A DNA stretch of 14,063 nt from assembly GCA_937957685.1 (NCBI GenBank), contig CALGAO010000047.1, positions 1 to 14,063 on the forward strand, written 5' to 3'. Of the stretch, positions 1 to 6,264 are shown one piece after another (position 1 is the first letter of the stretch; the number at the start of each line of letters is the position of its first letter). The position numbers and the translations under genes were made by a program. The DNA comes from an uncultured Paenibacillaceae bacterium (GTDB taxonomy: Bacteria > Bacillota > Bacilli > Paenibacillales > DA-C8). The notes under the pieces were generated by a model, which saw nothing but the letters and a program-made list of their open reading frames with translations, did no database searches and had not been told where the DNA came from.

Positions 1-142
1 GGTACAGGGTCCCCCGCGCGATCCCCACCTTCTCGAGTATGTCGTTGGTGCTGGTGCCGTCGTATCCCTTCAGCGCGAAAAGCTCGTCAGCGGCATCCAG
101 AATCTCGTTCTTGCGCACTTCCGCGTCTTTGACAATTCTCAT
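1..142 (-). CDS. TetR-family transcriptional regulator, N-terminal part (cut by window edge)
   Basis: Only the first 47 codons are in the window. The protein starts MRIVKDAEVRKNEILDAADE and continues with an LFALKGYDGTSTNDILEKVGIARGT-like stretch, the classic TetR N-terminal helix-turn-helix (A-ELF---G---T---DI---aGv--GTLY). TetR proteins are dimeric ligand-responsive DNA-binding repressors, but the ligand-binding domain lies outside the window, so the effector is unknown. The ATG at 142 was chosen because GGGAG sits about 7 nt upstream and the HTH begins at the usual distance. The frame stays open for at least 37 codons further upstream, to an ATG at 252, but that extension is low-complexity and unlike TetR. 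The gene follows a minus-strand promoter at 331-361 and a roughly 180-nt leader. The family call is firm; the target genes are unknown. Confidence 0.88.
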   Translation of the reverse strand, partial: MRIVKDAEVRKNEILDAADELFALKGYDGTSTNDILEKVGIARGTLY

Positions 143-163
143 ATGCAAACTCCCTTCTCTTGC

Positions 164-254
164 CTCCGAACCGCCATGTATCTGGCCTGAGGATCGGGGA
201 CTGCGCCTCTTCATTCCTAATCGACCCATTGCTCTTGTGCTCCGAACCGCCATG
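164..254. repeat. 15-bp direct repeat, two copies, in the TetR leader
   Basis: CTCCGAACCGCCATG occurs at 164-178 and again at 240-254 on the plus strand, 76 bp apart. Read on the minus strand (the TetR transcript), each copy is CATGGCGGTTCGGAG and contains an ATG. The copy nearer TetR opens a 12-codon frame whose TGA overlaps the TetR ATG as ATGA. The copies may be operator halves, the result of a short duplication, or a uORF arrangement; the sequence alone does not decide. Confidence 0.55.
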
Positions 255-330
255 CACCTTATCAATCTGGTCAGAGCTCGGGGAAGTGAGCCCCCTTCAA
301 CAATAACCGACCGACTGTCTGTCTATTGGT

Positions 331-361
331 ATTATAATCCTGTTTCCCAGAGCTTTGTCAA
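331..361 (-). promoter_or_regulatory. Sigma-A-like promoter for the TetR gene
   Basis: On the minus strand, a perfect TTGACA (356-361) is followed after 19 nt by a perfect TATAAT (331-336). A shifted TTATAA gives an 18-nt spacer. Transcription would start near 324 and run through a leader of about 180 nt to the TetR start at 142. It lies just beyond the terminator of the 93-aa gene, so the TetR gene appears to be its own transcription unit. The 19-nt spacer is slightly long. Confidence 0.6.
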
Positions 362-383
362 GACCATCGGCAGGTACCAAATC

Positions 384-410
384 AAAAACCCCGGCCCTTC
401 GGCAGAGGTT
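384..410 (-). terminator. Intrinsic terminator of the 93-aa membrane protein gene
   Basis: Read on the minus strand, AACCTC-T-GCC, a GAAG loop, then GGC-C-GGGGTT forms a hairpin with one mismatch and one G.U pair, followed by TTTTT. It starts exactly at the stop codon of the 410-691 gene. This position supports that small reading frame being a real gene. Confidence 0.65.
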
Positions 411-691
411 CAAATCACGAACTCGTACACATAGAACGACGCGATCGGCAATATCCGGATCAGGGGGAGCGCATTCCACCACAACACCCTGGTGAATGCC
501 CCTTTACGATCCCCCATCCACCTGAGGATGATGCCAGCCAGCAGTCCGAGCGGATACATCCGGATCACGGAATCGAGCATGAACAGCCAGGGATCGTCTT
601 TCGATCCGGAACTGTCGAACCGTCCTTGATCCGCATCCTCATCGATCACCGCCGCACCGTATGCGGTCTCATTCTTCCAATCGTCGTCCAT
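410..691 (-). CDS. Hypothetical 93-aa membrane protein
   Basis: I do not recognise a named family. The protein has a hydrophilic, acidic N-terminal half (about residues 1-33, rich in D, E, G and S). Two hydrophobic stretches follow: about 40-58 (VIRMYPLGLLAGIILRWMG) and about 69-92 (VLWWNALPLIRILPIASFYV), with basic residues between them. It probably spans the membrane twice, with the C-terminus ending almost directly after the second segment. An in-frame TGA at 725-727 and no other start codon before 691 fix the ATG. The ribosome binding site is weak. Support for a real gene is the intrinsic terminator that begins at its stop codon and the TATAAT element 46 nt upstream of its start. It is divergent from the reductase at 854. 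Function unknown. Confidence 0.6.
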   Translation of the reverse strand: MDDDWKNETAYGAAVIDEDADQGRFDSSGSKDDPWLFMLDSVIRMYPLGLLAGIILRWMGDRKGAFTRVLWWNALPLIRILPIASFYVYEFVI

Positions 692-736
692 GTCGCCAAA
701 CGCCGATCTTTTCGTACTTGTTATTCATCGGATAGC

Positions 737-784
737 ATTATAATATAATTATGTAAGATGCTTACTATTATGCAGTGATATGAT
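737..784. promoter_or_regulatory. Divergent promoter region with a GTAAG-n3-CTTAC palindrome
   Basis: The plus strand has an extended -10, TGaTATGAT (776-784), with no good -35 box. The minus strand has TATAAT (737-742) facing the 93-aa gene. Between them, GTAAG-ATG-CTTAC (753-765) is a perfect dyad overlapping where both -35 boxes would lie. Short dyads of this size are typical operators of dimeric regulators such as HxlR/MarR-type redox sensors, which often control NmrA/QOR2 reductases. Which regulator binds here is unknown; the nearby TetR protein is one candidate. Confidence 0.45.
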
Positions 785-853
785 CTGACCGGCAACACGG
801 TAACGGGCTTCTTCTCACATCATACATAAGATCATGAGATGGAGGGATTAACG

Positions 854-1705
854 ATGAAGATTCTGGTCACCGGGGCAACAGGGCATCTTGGATCCTTGGT
901 TGTCGAGGAATTGCTGAAGCTGGTACCTGTGGAGCAGGTCGCCGTCAGCGTGCGCGATCCGAAGAAGGCGGAGCATCTGGCCGCCCGCGGGGTCGATGTG
1001 CGCGCCGCCAACTTCCATGACTACGACTCGGTCGTCAAGGCCTTCACCGGCATCGACCGCCTGCTGATCATCTCCACGGACGACCTGGCCAATCGGATCA
1101 GCCAGCATACGGCAGCTGTCAACGCAGCCAGGGAAGCGAACGTCGGGTTTATCGCGTACACCAGCGCGCCCAATGCGGCCAACAGCCAACTGCTGCTCGC
1201 CGAAAGCCACAGGAAGACGGAGGAAGCGATCCTTAACACGGGCATCCCGTATGCGTTCCTCCGCAACAACTGGTATCTGGAAAATGAACTGGGCACCTTC
1301 CAGACGGTTCTGAACGGAGGACCGTGGGTGATCGCTTCGGGGCAGGGCAAGATCGGCTGGGCGACTCGCCGCGACTATGCGGAAGCAGCGGCCAGGGTGC
1401 TTGCCGGACAAGGGCGCGACAACAGCACGTACGAACTGGGCGGCAAGCTGCTGACGCAAGAGGAGCTGTCGGCGATCTTCGCGTCTGTCACAGGCAAGGC
1501 CGTGCAGGTGCAATACGTCGATCAGGAGGCGTACAGCAACATCCTGAAGCAAGCGGGATTGCCGGATCAGGTCGCCGACTTCCTGGCCACGGTCCAGACC
1601 CAGATCGGCGAGGGCGCGCTGGAAGTGGCCAGCAACGACCTGGAGCAGCTGCTTGGCCACCCGCCCACTCCGCTGGAGGATGCGATCCGTTCGTTGTTGG
1701 GGTAA
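854..1705 (+). CDS. NmrA-like/QOR2-type NAD(P)H-dependent oxidoreductase (atypical SDR)
   Basis: The protein is 283 aa, matching the 280-290 aa of QOR2 (YtfG) type NAD(P)H:quinone oxidoreductases. It opens with MKILVTGATGHLG, the glycine-rich TGxxGxxG Rossmann motif (residues 6-13). The usual NmrA/SDR landmarks follow: SVRDPKKAEHLAARGV for the second Rossmann strand and NADP ribose region, LLIISTD, a FIAYTSAP strand and the LRNNWYLEN motif. Such enzymes reduce quinones or act as redox sensors in the cytoplasm. The start at 854 was preferred over an in-frame ATG at 839 because GGAGGG (841-846) sits 7 nt before 854. The gene is monocistronic, with a terminator at 1737. The family is clear; the substrate is inferred only. 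Confidence 0.9.
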   Translation: MKILVTGATGHLGSLVVEELLKLVPVEQVAVSVRDPKKAEHLAARGVDVRAANFHDYDSVVKAFTGIDRLLIISTDDLANRISQHTAAVNAAREANVGFIAYTSAPNAANSQLLLAESHRKTEEAILNTGIPYAFLRNNWYLENELGTFQTVLNGGPWVIASGQGKIGWATRRDYAEAAARVLAGQGRDNSTYELGGKLLTQEELSAIFASVTGKAVQVQYVDQEAYSNILKQAGLPDQVADFLATVQTQIGEGALEVASNDLEQLLGHPPTPLEDAIRSLLG

Positions 1706-1736
1706 GATCGATCCAACCTGAGCAAGTCGCATAGCC

Positions 1737-1765
1737 AAAACCTCGGTCGATTGACCCAGGTTTTT
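1737..1765. terminator. Convergent intrinsic terminator (reductase / sugar porter)
   Basis: AAAACCT-C-GGTC, a GATT loop, then GACC-C-AGGTTTTT forms an 11-bp stem with a single C:C mismatch and ends in a T run. Mirrored A and T runs on both flanks let it work in either direction between the reductase and the minus-strand transporter that ends at 1805. Just beyond it, ATATAC-TAC-GTATAT (1766-1780) is a further perfect 6-bp dyad. Confidence 0.8.
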
Positions 1766-1804
1766 ATATACTACGTATATTCATCCTGGCGAAATGTGGA
1801 TGCG

Positions 1805-3201
1805 TCAGTTGACCGAATCGCTCCCGCCAGCCCACTTGGACTCCATCTCTTCGAGGGATCTGCCCTTGGTCTCCGGTACGAGACGCCAGGTGAAGATCAG
1901 CGCGATCAGCGACATGGCGCCGAATATCCAGAACGTCGAGGAGGGCCCGATCGATCCCAGCAACGGCGGGAATGACTGGGACACGACATAATCCGCTGCC
2001 CATAGCGCCATCGAAGAGATCGCCGTCGCCTTGCCGCGCACGTGGTTCGGGAAGATCTCCGAGATGAGCACCCATACCACCGGTCCGAACGACACCGCAA
2101 AGGATGCGACATACAGCAGGATAAAGACCAGGATCAGCATGCCGGATGGCTCGCCGGATTGAAAGGCGAAGCCAATCACGGCCAGACATACGGCCATCGA
2201 AGCGGAGCCGATCAGCAGGAGCGCCTTCCTCCCCACCTTGTCGATCAGCCAGATGGCAAGAATGGTGAACAGGAAATTGATCAGACCAACAAGGATCGTC
2301 TGGATCAGGGACGCATCCGTGCCGGCGCCTGCTTCCTTGAATATCTCAGGCGCATAATACATGACGGCGTTAATCCCCGTCACCTGCTGGAAGATGGCGA
2401 GGCCCACCCCTACGATGAGCGCGAGCCGCAGAGCGGGGCTGAACAGCTCCCGGAAGGTGCCCTTCGCTTGCTGGAACGACGCTTTGATCTCGAGCACCTC
2501 CTGTCTGGCCTGCTCTTCGCCGTGAATTTTCAGCAGGATAGGCAACGACTCGGCCGCTCTTCCTTTCTTGATCAGCCATCTGGGGCTTTCCGGGACGAAG
2601 AACAGCAGGATCAGGAACACCAGGCCGAGGATAACTCCGGTTCCGAACATATACCTCCAGGCCATCTCCACATCCCAGGTGTCATCTCCCAGCGAGGTAA
2701 TGCCAGATTCGTAAAATAGACGAGGAAGATGCCGGTTACCGTTGCCAGCTGGTTCAAGGATACGAGACGTCCGCGCATCTTCGCCGGCGAGATCTCCGCG
2801 TTATACAGAGGACATAATGTAGAAGTAATGCCAATCCCCAGTCCGCCGATGATTCTGGCCATGATGTACTGGGCGAATGTTTCCGGTATCGCGGTTCCGA
2901 CAGAACTGATGATAAACAGGATCGCCGCCATGATCAGCACCTTCTTGCGGCCGAACCTGTCGCCAAGCACACCGGCAATGGCCGCACCGACGATACACCC
3001 GATGATCAGGCTGGACACCGCCCAACCTACCTGCACTTCATTCAGATCGAAATATTGCTCCATGAAGCCAATGGCTCCCGACACAACGGCTGTATCAAAG
3101 ACAAATAGCAAGCCGCCGAAAGCGGCAATCATCGAAACCAGCGTCACATACCTCATGTTGATTCGCTGATCCGGATTCTGGTTCAGATCTTGTGAACTCA
3201 T
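1805..3201 (-). pseudogene. Sugar-porter MFS transporter, frameshifted
   Basis: Two overlapping reading frames together encode one about 465-aa sugar:proton symporter of the MFS sugar-porter family (XylE/IolT-like), the normal length. The N-terminal frame (3201 down to about 2700) has GGLLFVFDTAVVSG, DRFGRKKVL and ISPAKMRGRLVSLNQ. The C-terminal frame (from about 2695 to 1805) has GDDTWD, WRYMFG, PESPRWLI, QQVTGINAVMYYAPEIF, DKVGRKALL, WVLISEIFPNHVRGKA and PETKGRSLEEME. Homology switches frame near 2696-2708, where YFTNLA should run into ITSLGDD; one missing base explains it. All family signatures survive, so the break is recent or a sequencing error. AAAGGAA lies about 9 nt before the ATG at 3201. 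The substrate (xylose, inositol or other) is not determinable. Confidence 0.88.
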
Positions 3202-3248
3202 GCCTCAATTCCTTTCATGCTGTCTGGTTCTTGGTGCGTCATCCTGAC

Positions 3249-3257
3249 ATTATAGCA
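3249..3257 (-). promoter_or_regulatory. Extended -10 promoter for the sugar-porter gene
   Basis: Read on the minus strand, TGCTATAAT is a perfect TGn-extended -10, 48 nt upstream of the transporter start. No convincing -35 is visible, as expected for extended -10 promoters. I see no clear cre-type catabolite operator. The rest of 3258-3400 shows nothing else I can support. Confidence 0.5.
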
Positions 3258-3405
3258 CCCGTGATGATTCCTGAGTAATGAGTAGTTTTACCACCGTTGC
3301 CAATGTAAATGTGTAAGTCAATAAAATCGACCCGGAACTCACATCGCAGCTCATGATCTCCATAAATTCCCATCTGTCATCCATTTACTTCCATGCGATT
3401 TGTTC

Positions 3406-3430
3406 GCAACATTTGAGTGGCCTTTTCGTC
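3406..3430 (+). promoter_or_regulatory. ECF-sigma-like promoter for the coiled-coil/NAGPA module
   Basis: GCAAC (3406-3410), 16 nt, then CGTC (3427-3430) matches the AAC-N16/17-CGTC pattern of extracytoplasmic-function sigma promoters known from Bacillus SigW, SigX and SigM. It lies about 80 nt before the ATG at 3508, in the right orientation. No good sigma-A promoter is visible, although GATAAT at 3441 is a possible -10. The motif is short, so this is a suggestion consistent with an envelope role for the downstream genes. Confidence 0.35.
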
Positions 3431-3451
3431 TATCTTATTAGATAATATAGA

Positions 3452-3480
3452 TTCGACAATATAGACTGGACGTTGTCGAA
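3452..3480. repeat. Perfect 8-bp inverted repeat in the module leader
   Basis: TTCGACAA (3452-3459) and TTGTCGAA (3473-3480) are exact inverse complements separated by 13 nt, ending 14 nt before the GGAG ribosome binding site of the gene at 3508. It could be a protein operator or an mRNA hairpin next to the ribosome site. A further short dyad, TATCT-TATT-AGATA, sits just upstream at 3431-3444. Confidence 0.6.
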
Positions 3481-3507
3481 ATAGGAGATGAACCGGAGAG
3501 AACTTTC

Positions 3508-3993
3508 ATGAACGACCGTCTTGCAACCATGATTGAAGAAGAACTCTCATCCAGACGCAAGAAACGAACCGAACGGAGCCCAAGCCCAGCCCGCACCTGG
3601 CGAACCGTCACTTACATCCTGCTGACCATCCTGGCCTGGAGCGGGCTGGCCTATGGAGGATATGTGCTGGCGACGGATCATATCAGCAGTTTGCAGAACC
3701 AACAGGCGGAGATTGAAGCGACGCTGCTGTCGAGAATCGAAAAAGTCCAGGAAGCGAATCAGGCCGCGATGGATTCGCTGAACGGTGAACTGACGGAGCT
3801 GACCGCCATGCTGGATGACGTCTCCGCGAAGCTGGAGTCGATCCGGGAGGAACTGCAGCTGACCAGCGATTCGATCTCTGGCAACGATGATACGAAGGCG
3901 GCGCTTCAGGCCCAGATCAGCGCGCTGGACAAGCAGCTGAACGAACTCAGAAAATCACTGGAGAAACTGGAACATGCGGCGCGCGTTTATTAA
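3508..3993 (+). CDS. Single-pass membrane coiled-coil protein
   Basis: I do not recognise a named family. The 161-aa protein has a short basic cytoplasmic N-terminus (residues 1-31, including SRRKKR), one transmembrane helix (about 32-55, TVTYILLTILAWSGLAYGGY) and then an outside region made almost wholly of heptad-like coiled coil (about 58-158, rich in L, E, Q, K and A). By the positive-inside rule the coil projects outside the membrane. GGAG lies 9 nt before the ATG. Its 3' end overlaps the NAGPA gene by 20 nt, so the two are translated from one message and probably work together. The coiled coil of this protein could pair with the coiled-coil segment of the next protein; that is inference. 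There are no catalytic motifs. Confidence 0.85.
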   Translation: MNDRLATMIEEELSSRRKKRTERSPSPARTWRTVTYILLTILAWSGLAYGGYVLATDHISSLQNQQAEIEATLLSRIEKVQEANQAAMDSLNGELTELTAMLDDVSAKLESIREELQLTSDSISGNDDTKAALQAQISALDKQLNELRKSLEKLEHAARVY

Positions 3994-5053
3994 GCTGAAT
4001 CTGTTCTTCCTGATGCTGGCGGCGCCGGCGGTCGGATATTGGGCAGCCTTTCAAACCTTTGAACCCGAGCTGCAGCTCGAGAGCGGACAGCTGATCACAC
4101 AGACGGCGGAGACCGGGGAGCGCCTGCTCACGCTACATGAGCGAATATCGGGCACCGCTCCGGCGCTGGACAGTATCTCGCAATCTCTTGCCGCCATCCA
4201 TGAAACGGTCGAAGCGGAGAAAGCCGGGTATGAGGCAACCCGCCAGCTGGTCTCCAATCTGATCGAATCCAGCCAGCAGCAGCTCGCCCAGTCGCAGGAT
4301 GTCCTCGGCGAGATCCTGTCGAACAAGCTGGGAGAGCCGATCGGGCAGACCTTCGGCAAGCGGGCCACGGTCAAGGTCTACTCCTTGCAGGAGGCGGGTT
4401 ATCGCGGATACATGGCCAAGGTGAAGCTGCACGATCCGTCCGCGGTGAAGATGGTGCTGGCACACGATCAGATCAAGAGCCGGGGAGAAACCACGAGCGA
4501 AGCGGCGGAGCGGGCCGGGGCTGTCCTTGCGGTGAATGCCGGCGGCTTCATGAGCGTCGGCGGCGGCATGATCGCACCGCTCGGCATCACCGTCGTCGAT
4601 GGCGAGATCCTGACCTATTCGGATAACGAGACGCTGAGCTTCATCGGCTTCAACAAGCAAGGCCGTCTCGTCGGCGGCAATATCTCTTCCCGCGAGCAAC
4701 TGGAAGAGATGGAAGTCCAGCATGGCGCGAGCTTCCTGCCCACCTTGCTGAAGGATGGCAAGAAGCAGCCGATCCCCAAGGAATGGGCGAACAAGCGGGA
4801 GCCGAGAACCCTCATCGGCCATTTCTCCAATGGCGATATCCTGTTCATCGTCATCGACGGCCGGCGGAAGGACTGGAGCAACGGCGTCACGCTGGAAGAG
4901 GCCCAGGACAAGCTCCTGGAGTTCAATGTCACGGACGCCTACAACCTGGACGGCGGCGGATCCAGCACGTTCTATTACGACGGCAAGGTCCTCAACAAAC
5001 CTTCGGGCGGTTCGGAGAGACGAGTCACCACCAACCTCGTCGTCCTGCCTTGA
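3974..5053 (+). CDS. Membrane-anchored phosphodiester glycosidase family protein (NAGPA/DUF2233 domain)
   Basis: The protein is 359 aa. Residues 1-28 hold an uncleaved signal-anchor type helix (AFIKLNLFFLMLAAPAVGYW), about 30-120 a helical, coiled-coil-prone stalk, and about 130-359 a NAGPA domain. Family landmarks are VLAVNAGGF (185-192), APLGITVVDGE (201-211), PRTLIGHF (278-284), ILFIVIDGRR (289-298), SNGVTLEEAQ (302-311), AYNLDGGGSSTF (322-333) and the RVTTNLVVLP end. The family includes the eukaryotic uncovering enzyme that removes GlcNAc from a phosphodiester. In bacteria it acts outside the membrane, presumably on cell-wall or teichoic-acid-type phosphodiesters or exopolysaccharide. The start is chosen at the ATG overlapping the upstream gene, with GGAG 14 nt before it and a membrane anchor at the N-terminus. 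A terminator follows at 5067. Confidence 0.92.
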   Translation: MRRAFIKLNLFFLMLAAPAVGYWAAFQTFEPELQLESGQLITQTAETGERLLTLHERISGTAPALDSISQSLAAIHETVEAEKAGYEATRQLVSNLIESSQQQLAQSQDVLGEILSNKLGEPIGQTFGKRATVKVYSLQEAGYRGYMAKVKLHDPSAVKMVLAHDQIKSRGETTSEAAERAGAVLAVNAGGFMSVGGGMIAPLGITVVDGEILTYSDNETLSFIGFNKQGRLVGGNISSREQLEEMEVQHGASFLPTLLKDGKKQPIPKEWANKREPRTLIGHFSNGDILFIVIDGRRKDWSNGVTLEEAQDKLLEFNVTDAYNLDGGGSSTFYYDGKVLNKPSGGSERRVTTNLVVLP

Positions 5054-5066
5054 GTGAATGCCAAGG

Positions 5067-5102
5067 AACTCACTGCCTTCCTTACGAAAGAGTGAGTTTT
5101 TT
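5067..5102 (+). terminator. Intrinsic terminator of the coiled-coil/NAGPA operon
   Basis: AACTCACT (5067-5074) pairs perfectly with AGTGAGTT (5091-5098) across a 16-nt loop, followed by a T run, 14 nt after the stop codon of the NAGPA gene. The 180 nt from here to the next start hold only a possible TATGAT -10 (5228-5233). Confidence 0.85.
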
Positions 5103-5284
5103 CTATTCAGATCGGATCGTATATCAGCAGAACCAGGCATCTCACCGTTATTTCTCAGGAAACATGAAATTCGTCACTTTCAGCCCGCAACACACGATGA
5201 GTAAACTGGATTTCCATCGGATTAACGTATGATGGATGAAGTGTATGGCAAACTACTATCAATATGGACCCAGGTGAGAACATC

Positions 5285-6070
5285 ATGATTGTAACACCCC
5301 ATGCCAGGTTGAAAGAGTTGGGCGTCAACGTTTGGCATCCTTTTCATGTCGGGAAATGGCCTCCAATGGATCCGATGATTGTGGAGACACCCGTTCAGAT
5401 ACGGGGCGGAGATCTCTGGGTGAATGAGGTTGGGGTATTTTCCTACTTTGGCGAAAATAAATCCTCATTTCAAAGCGTAGCGAAGATTGGAAGGTGTTGC
5501 GCGATCGGGCCCGACGTGGTGACCGGTTTAGCCGAACACCCCACCAGCACATTGTCACCTCACCCGATGTTCACATGGAGATTCGATGACAGCTGGGAAC
5601 AGACGAGATGTCTGTATGAGGATGATGATTTTTTCACGAATCTTCACATCAAGGTCGAAAACAGCATCCGCAACGGACAGATCGAGATCGGAAATGACGT
5701 GTGGATCGGGTACGATGTGTATATCGCTCGAGGTGTGAAAATTGGAGACGGCGCGGTGATCGCAGCGAGGTCGGTGGTGGTCAAGGACGTTCCCCCTTAT
5801 ACGGTAGTAGGCGGTGTACCGGCCAGACCCATCAAGCAGAGGTTTGCAGACCACCAGATCGAACGGCTTCTGGAATTGAAATGGTGGGACTACGGCCCTG
5901 CGATCTTGAAGAATGTCGATATTACGGACATCGACGCTACGATCTATGCAATCGAGGAACGAATCGCAGCTGGCATGCCCAAGTATGAGTCTGACAAGAT
6001 CGAGTTCAATGCGGAAGAAAACAAGATCTACCTCATCACGGGCGGTGACCGGATACCAATTGATCTTTGA
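5285..6070 (+). CDS. CatB-like O-acetyltransferase (left-handed beta-helix, hexapeptide)
   Basis: The protein is 261 aa and belongs to the xenobiotic/CatB-related hexapeptide acyltransferases, trimeric cytoplasmic enzymes that move an acetyl group from acetyl-CoA to a hydroxyl. Hexapeptide turns run from about residue 50 to 80 (SVAKIGRCCAIGPDV) and 133-182 (IEIGNDVWIGYDVYIARG, VKIGDGAVIAARSVVVKDV, YTVVGGVPARPIK). The HPTSTLSPHPMF motif supplies the likely catalytic His85. A KWWDYG motif after the helix is typical of the CatB group. The C-terminal about 60 residues are extra compared with the usual roughly 210-aa CatB. The start at 5285 was preferred over ATG 5264 because AGGTGAG (5272-5278) sits 6 nt before it. 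The acceptor (antibiotic, sugar or other) cannot be read from the sequence. Confidence 0.9.
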   Translation: MIVTPHARLKELGVNVWHPFHVGKWPPMDPMIVETPVQIRGGDLWVNEVGVFSYFGENKSSFQSVAKIGRCCAIGPDVVTGLAEHPTSTLSPHPMFTWRFDDSWEQTRCLYEDDDFFTNLHIKVENSIRNGQIEIGNDVWIGYDVYIARGVKIGDGAVIAARSVVVKDVPPYTVVGGVPARPIKQRFADHQIERLLELKWWDYGPAILKNVDITDIDATIYAIEERIAAGMPKYESDKIEFNAEENKIYLITGGDRIPIDL

Positions 6071-6138
6071 CAAGGTCGTGCCATATCCGGACATACCTCT
6101 GGCAGTCATGGCGACGACGAAGGCAGACACAACCTTTT

Positions 6139-6187
6139 TTGAATGGTTGCCTAAGCGACGCAGGGTAACGCCAAAAATTGAATGGTT
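6139..6187. repeat. Short direct repeat in the acetyltransferase-CPBP gap
   Basis: TTGAATGGTT occurs at 6139-6148 and 6178-6187. The 194-nt gap otherwise shows no clear terminator or promoter. A plus-strand frame continues open to 6191 but has no start of its own and overlaps the acetyltransferase. Confidence 0.35.
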
Positions 6188-6264
6188 ATAAATGGACTTC
6201 GTCATATGATCATGAAGCGAAAGATATGACTTTGGTATGACCGCGATCACTATGAGGGTATGAC

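Noticed and set aside
848..1738. Long minus-strand open frame of 296 codons opposite the reductase
   Set aside because: It mirrors the GC-rich reductase gene, has an Arg/Gln/Leu/Asp-biased composition with no motif, and the plus-strand frame has a full SDR signature and a ribosome binding site.
2042..2719. Plus-strand open frame of 225 codons opposite the sugar porter
   Set aside because: It is very rich in Gln, Glu, Arg and His, the typical reverse-strand shadow of a membrane protein; no ribosome binding site.
4133..5140. Long minus-strand open frame of 335 codons opposite the NAGPA gene
   Set aside because: It is antisense to well-conserved NAGPA motifs, has no recognisable domain and runs across the NAGPA operon terminator.
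6071..6191. Open plus-strand frame (GYQLIFDKVVPYPDIPLAV and onward) after the acetyltransferase as a gene remnant
   Set aside because: It has no start of its own outside the overlapping acetyltransferase, no recognisable motif and no ribosome binding site; it may be chance.
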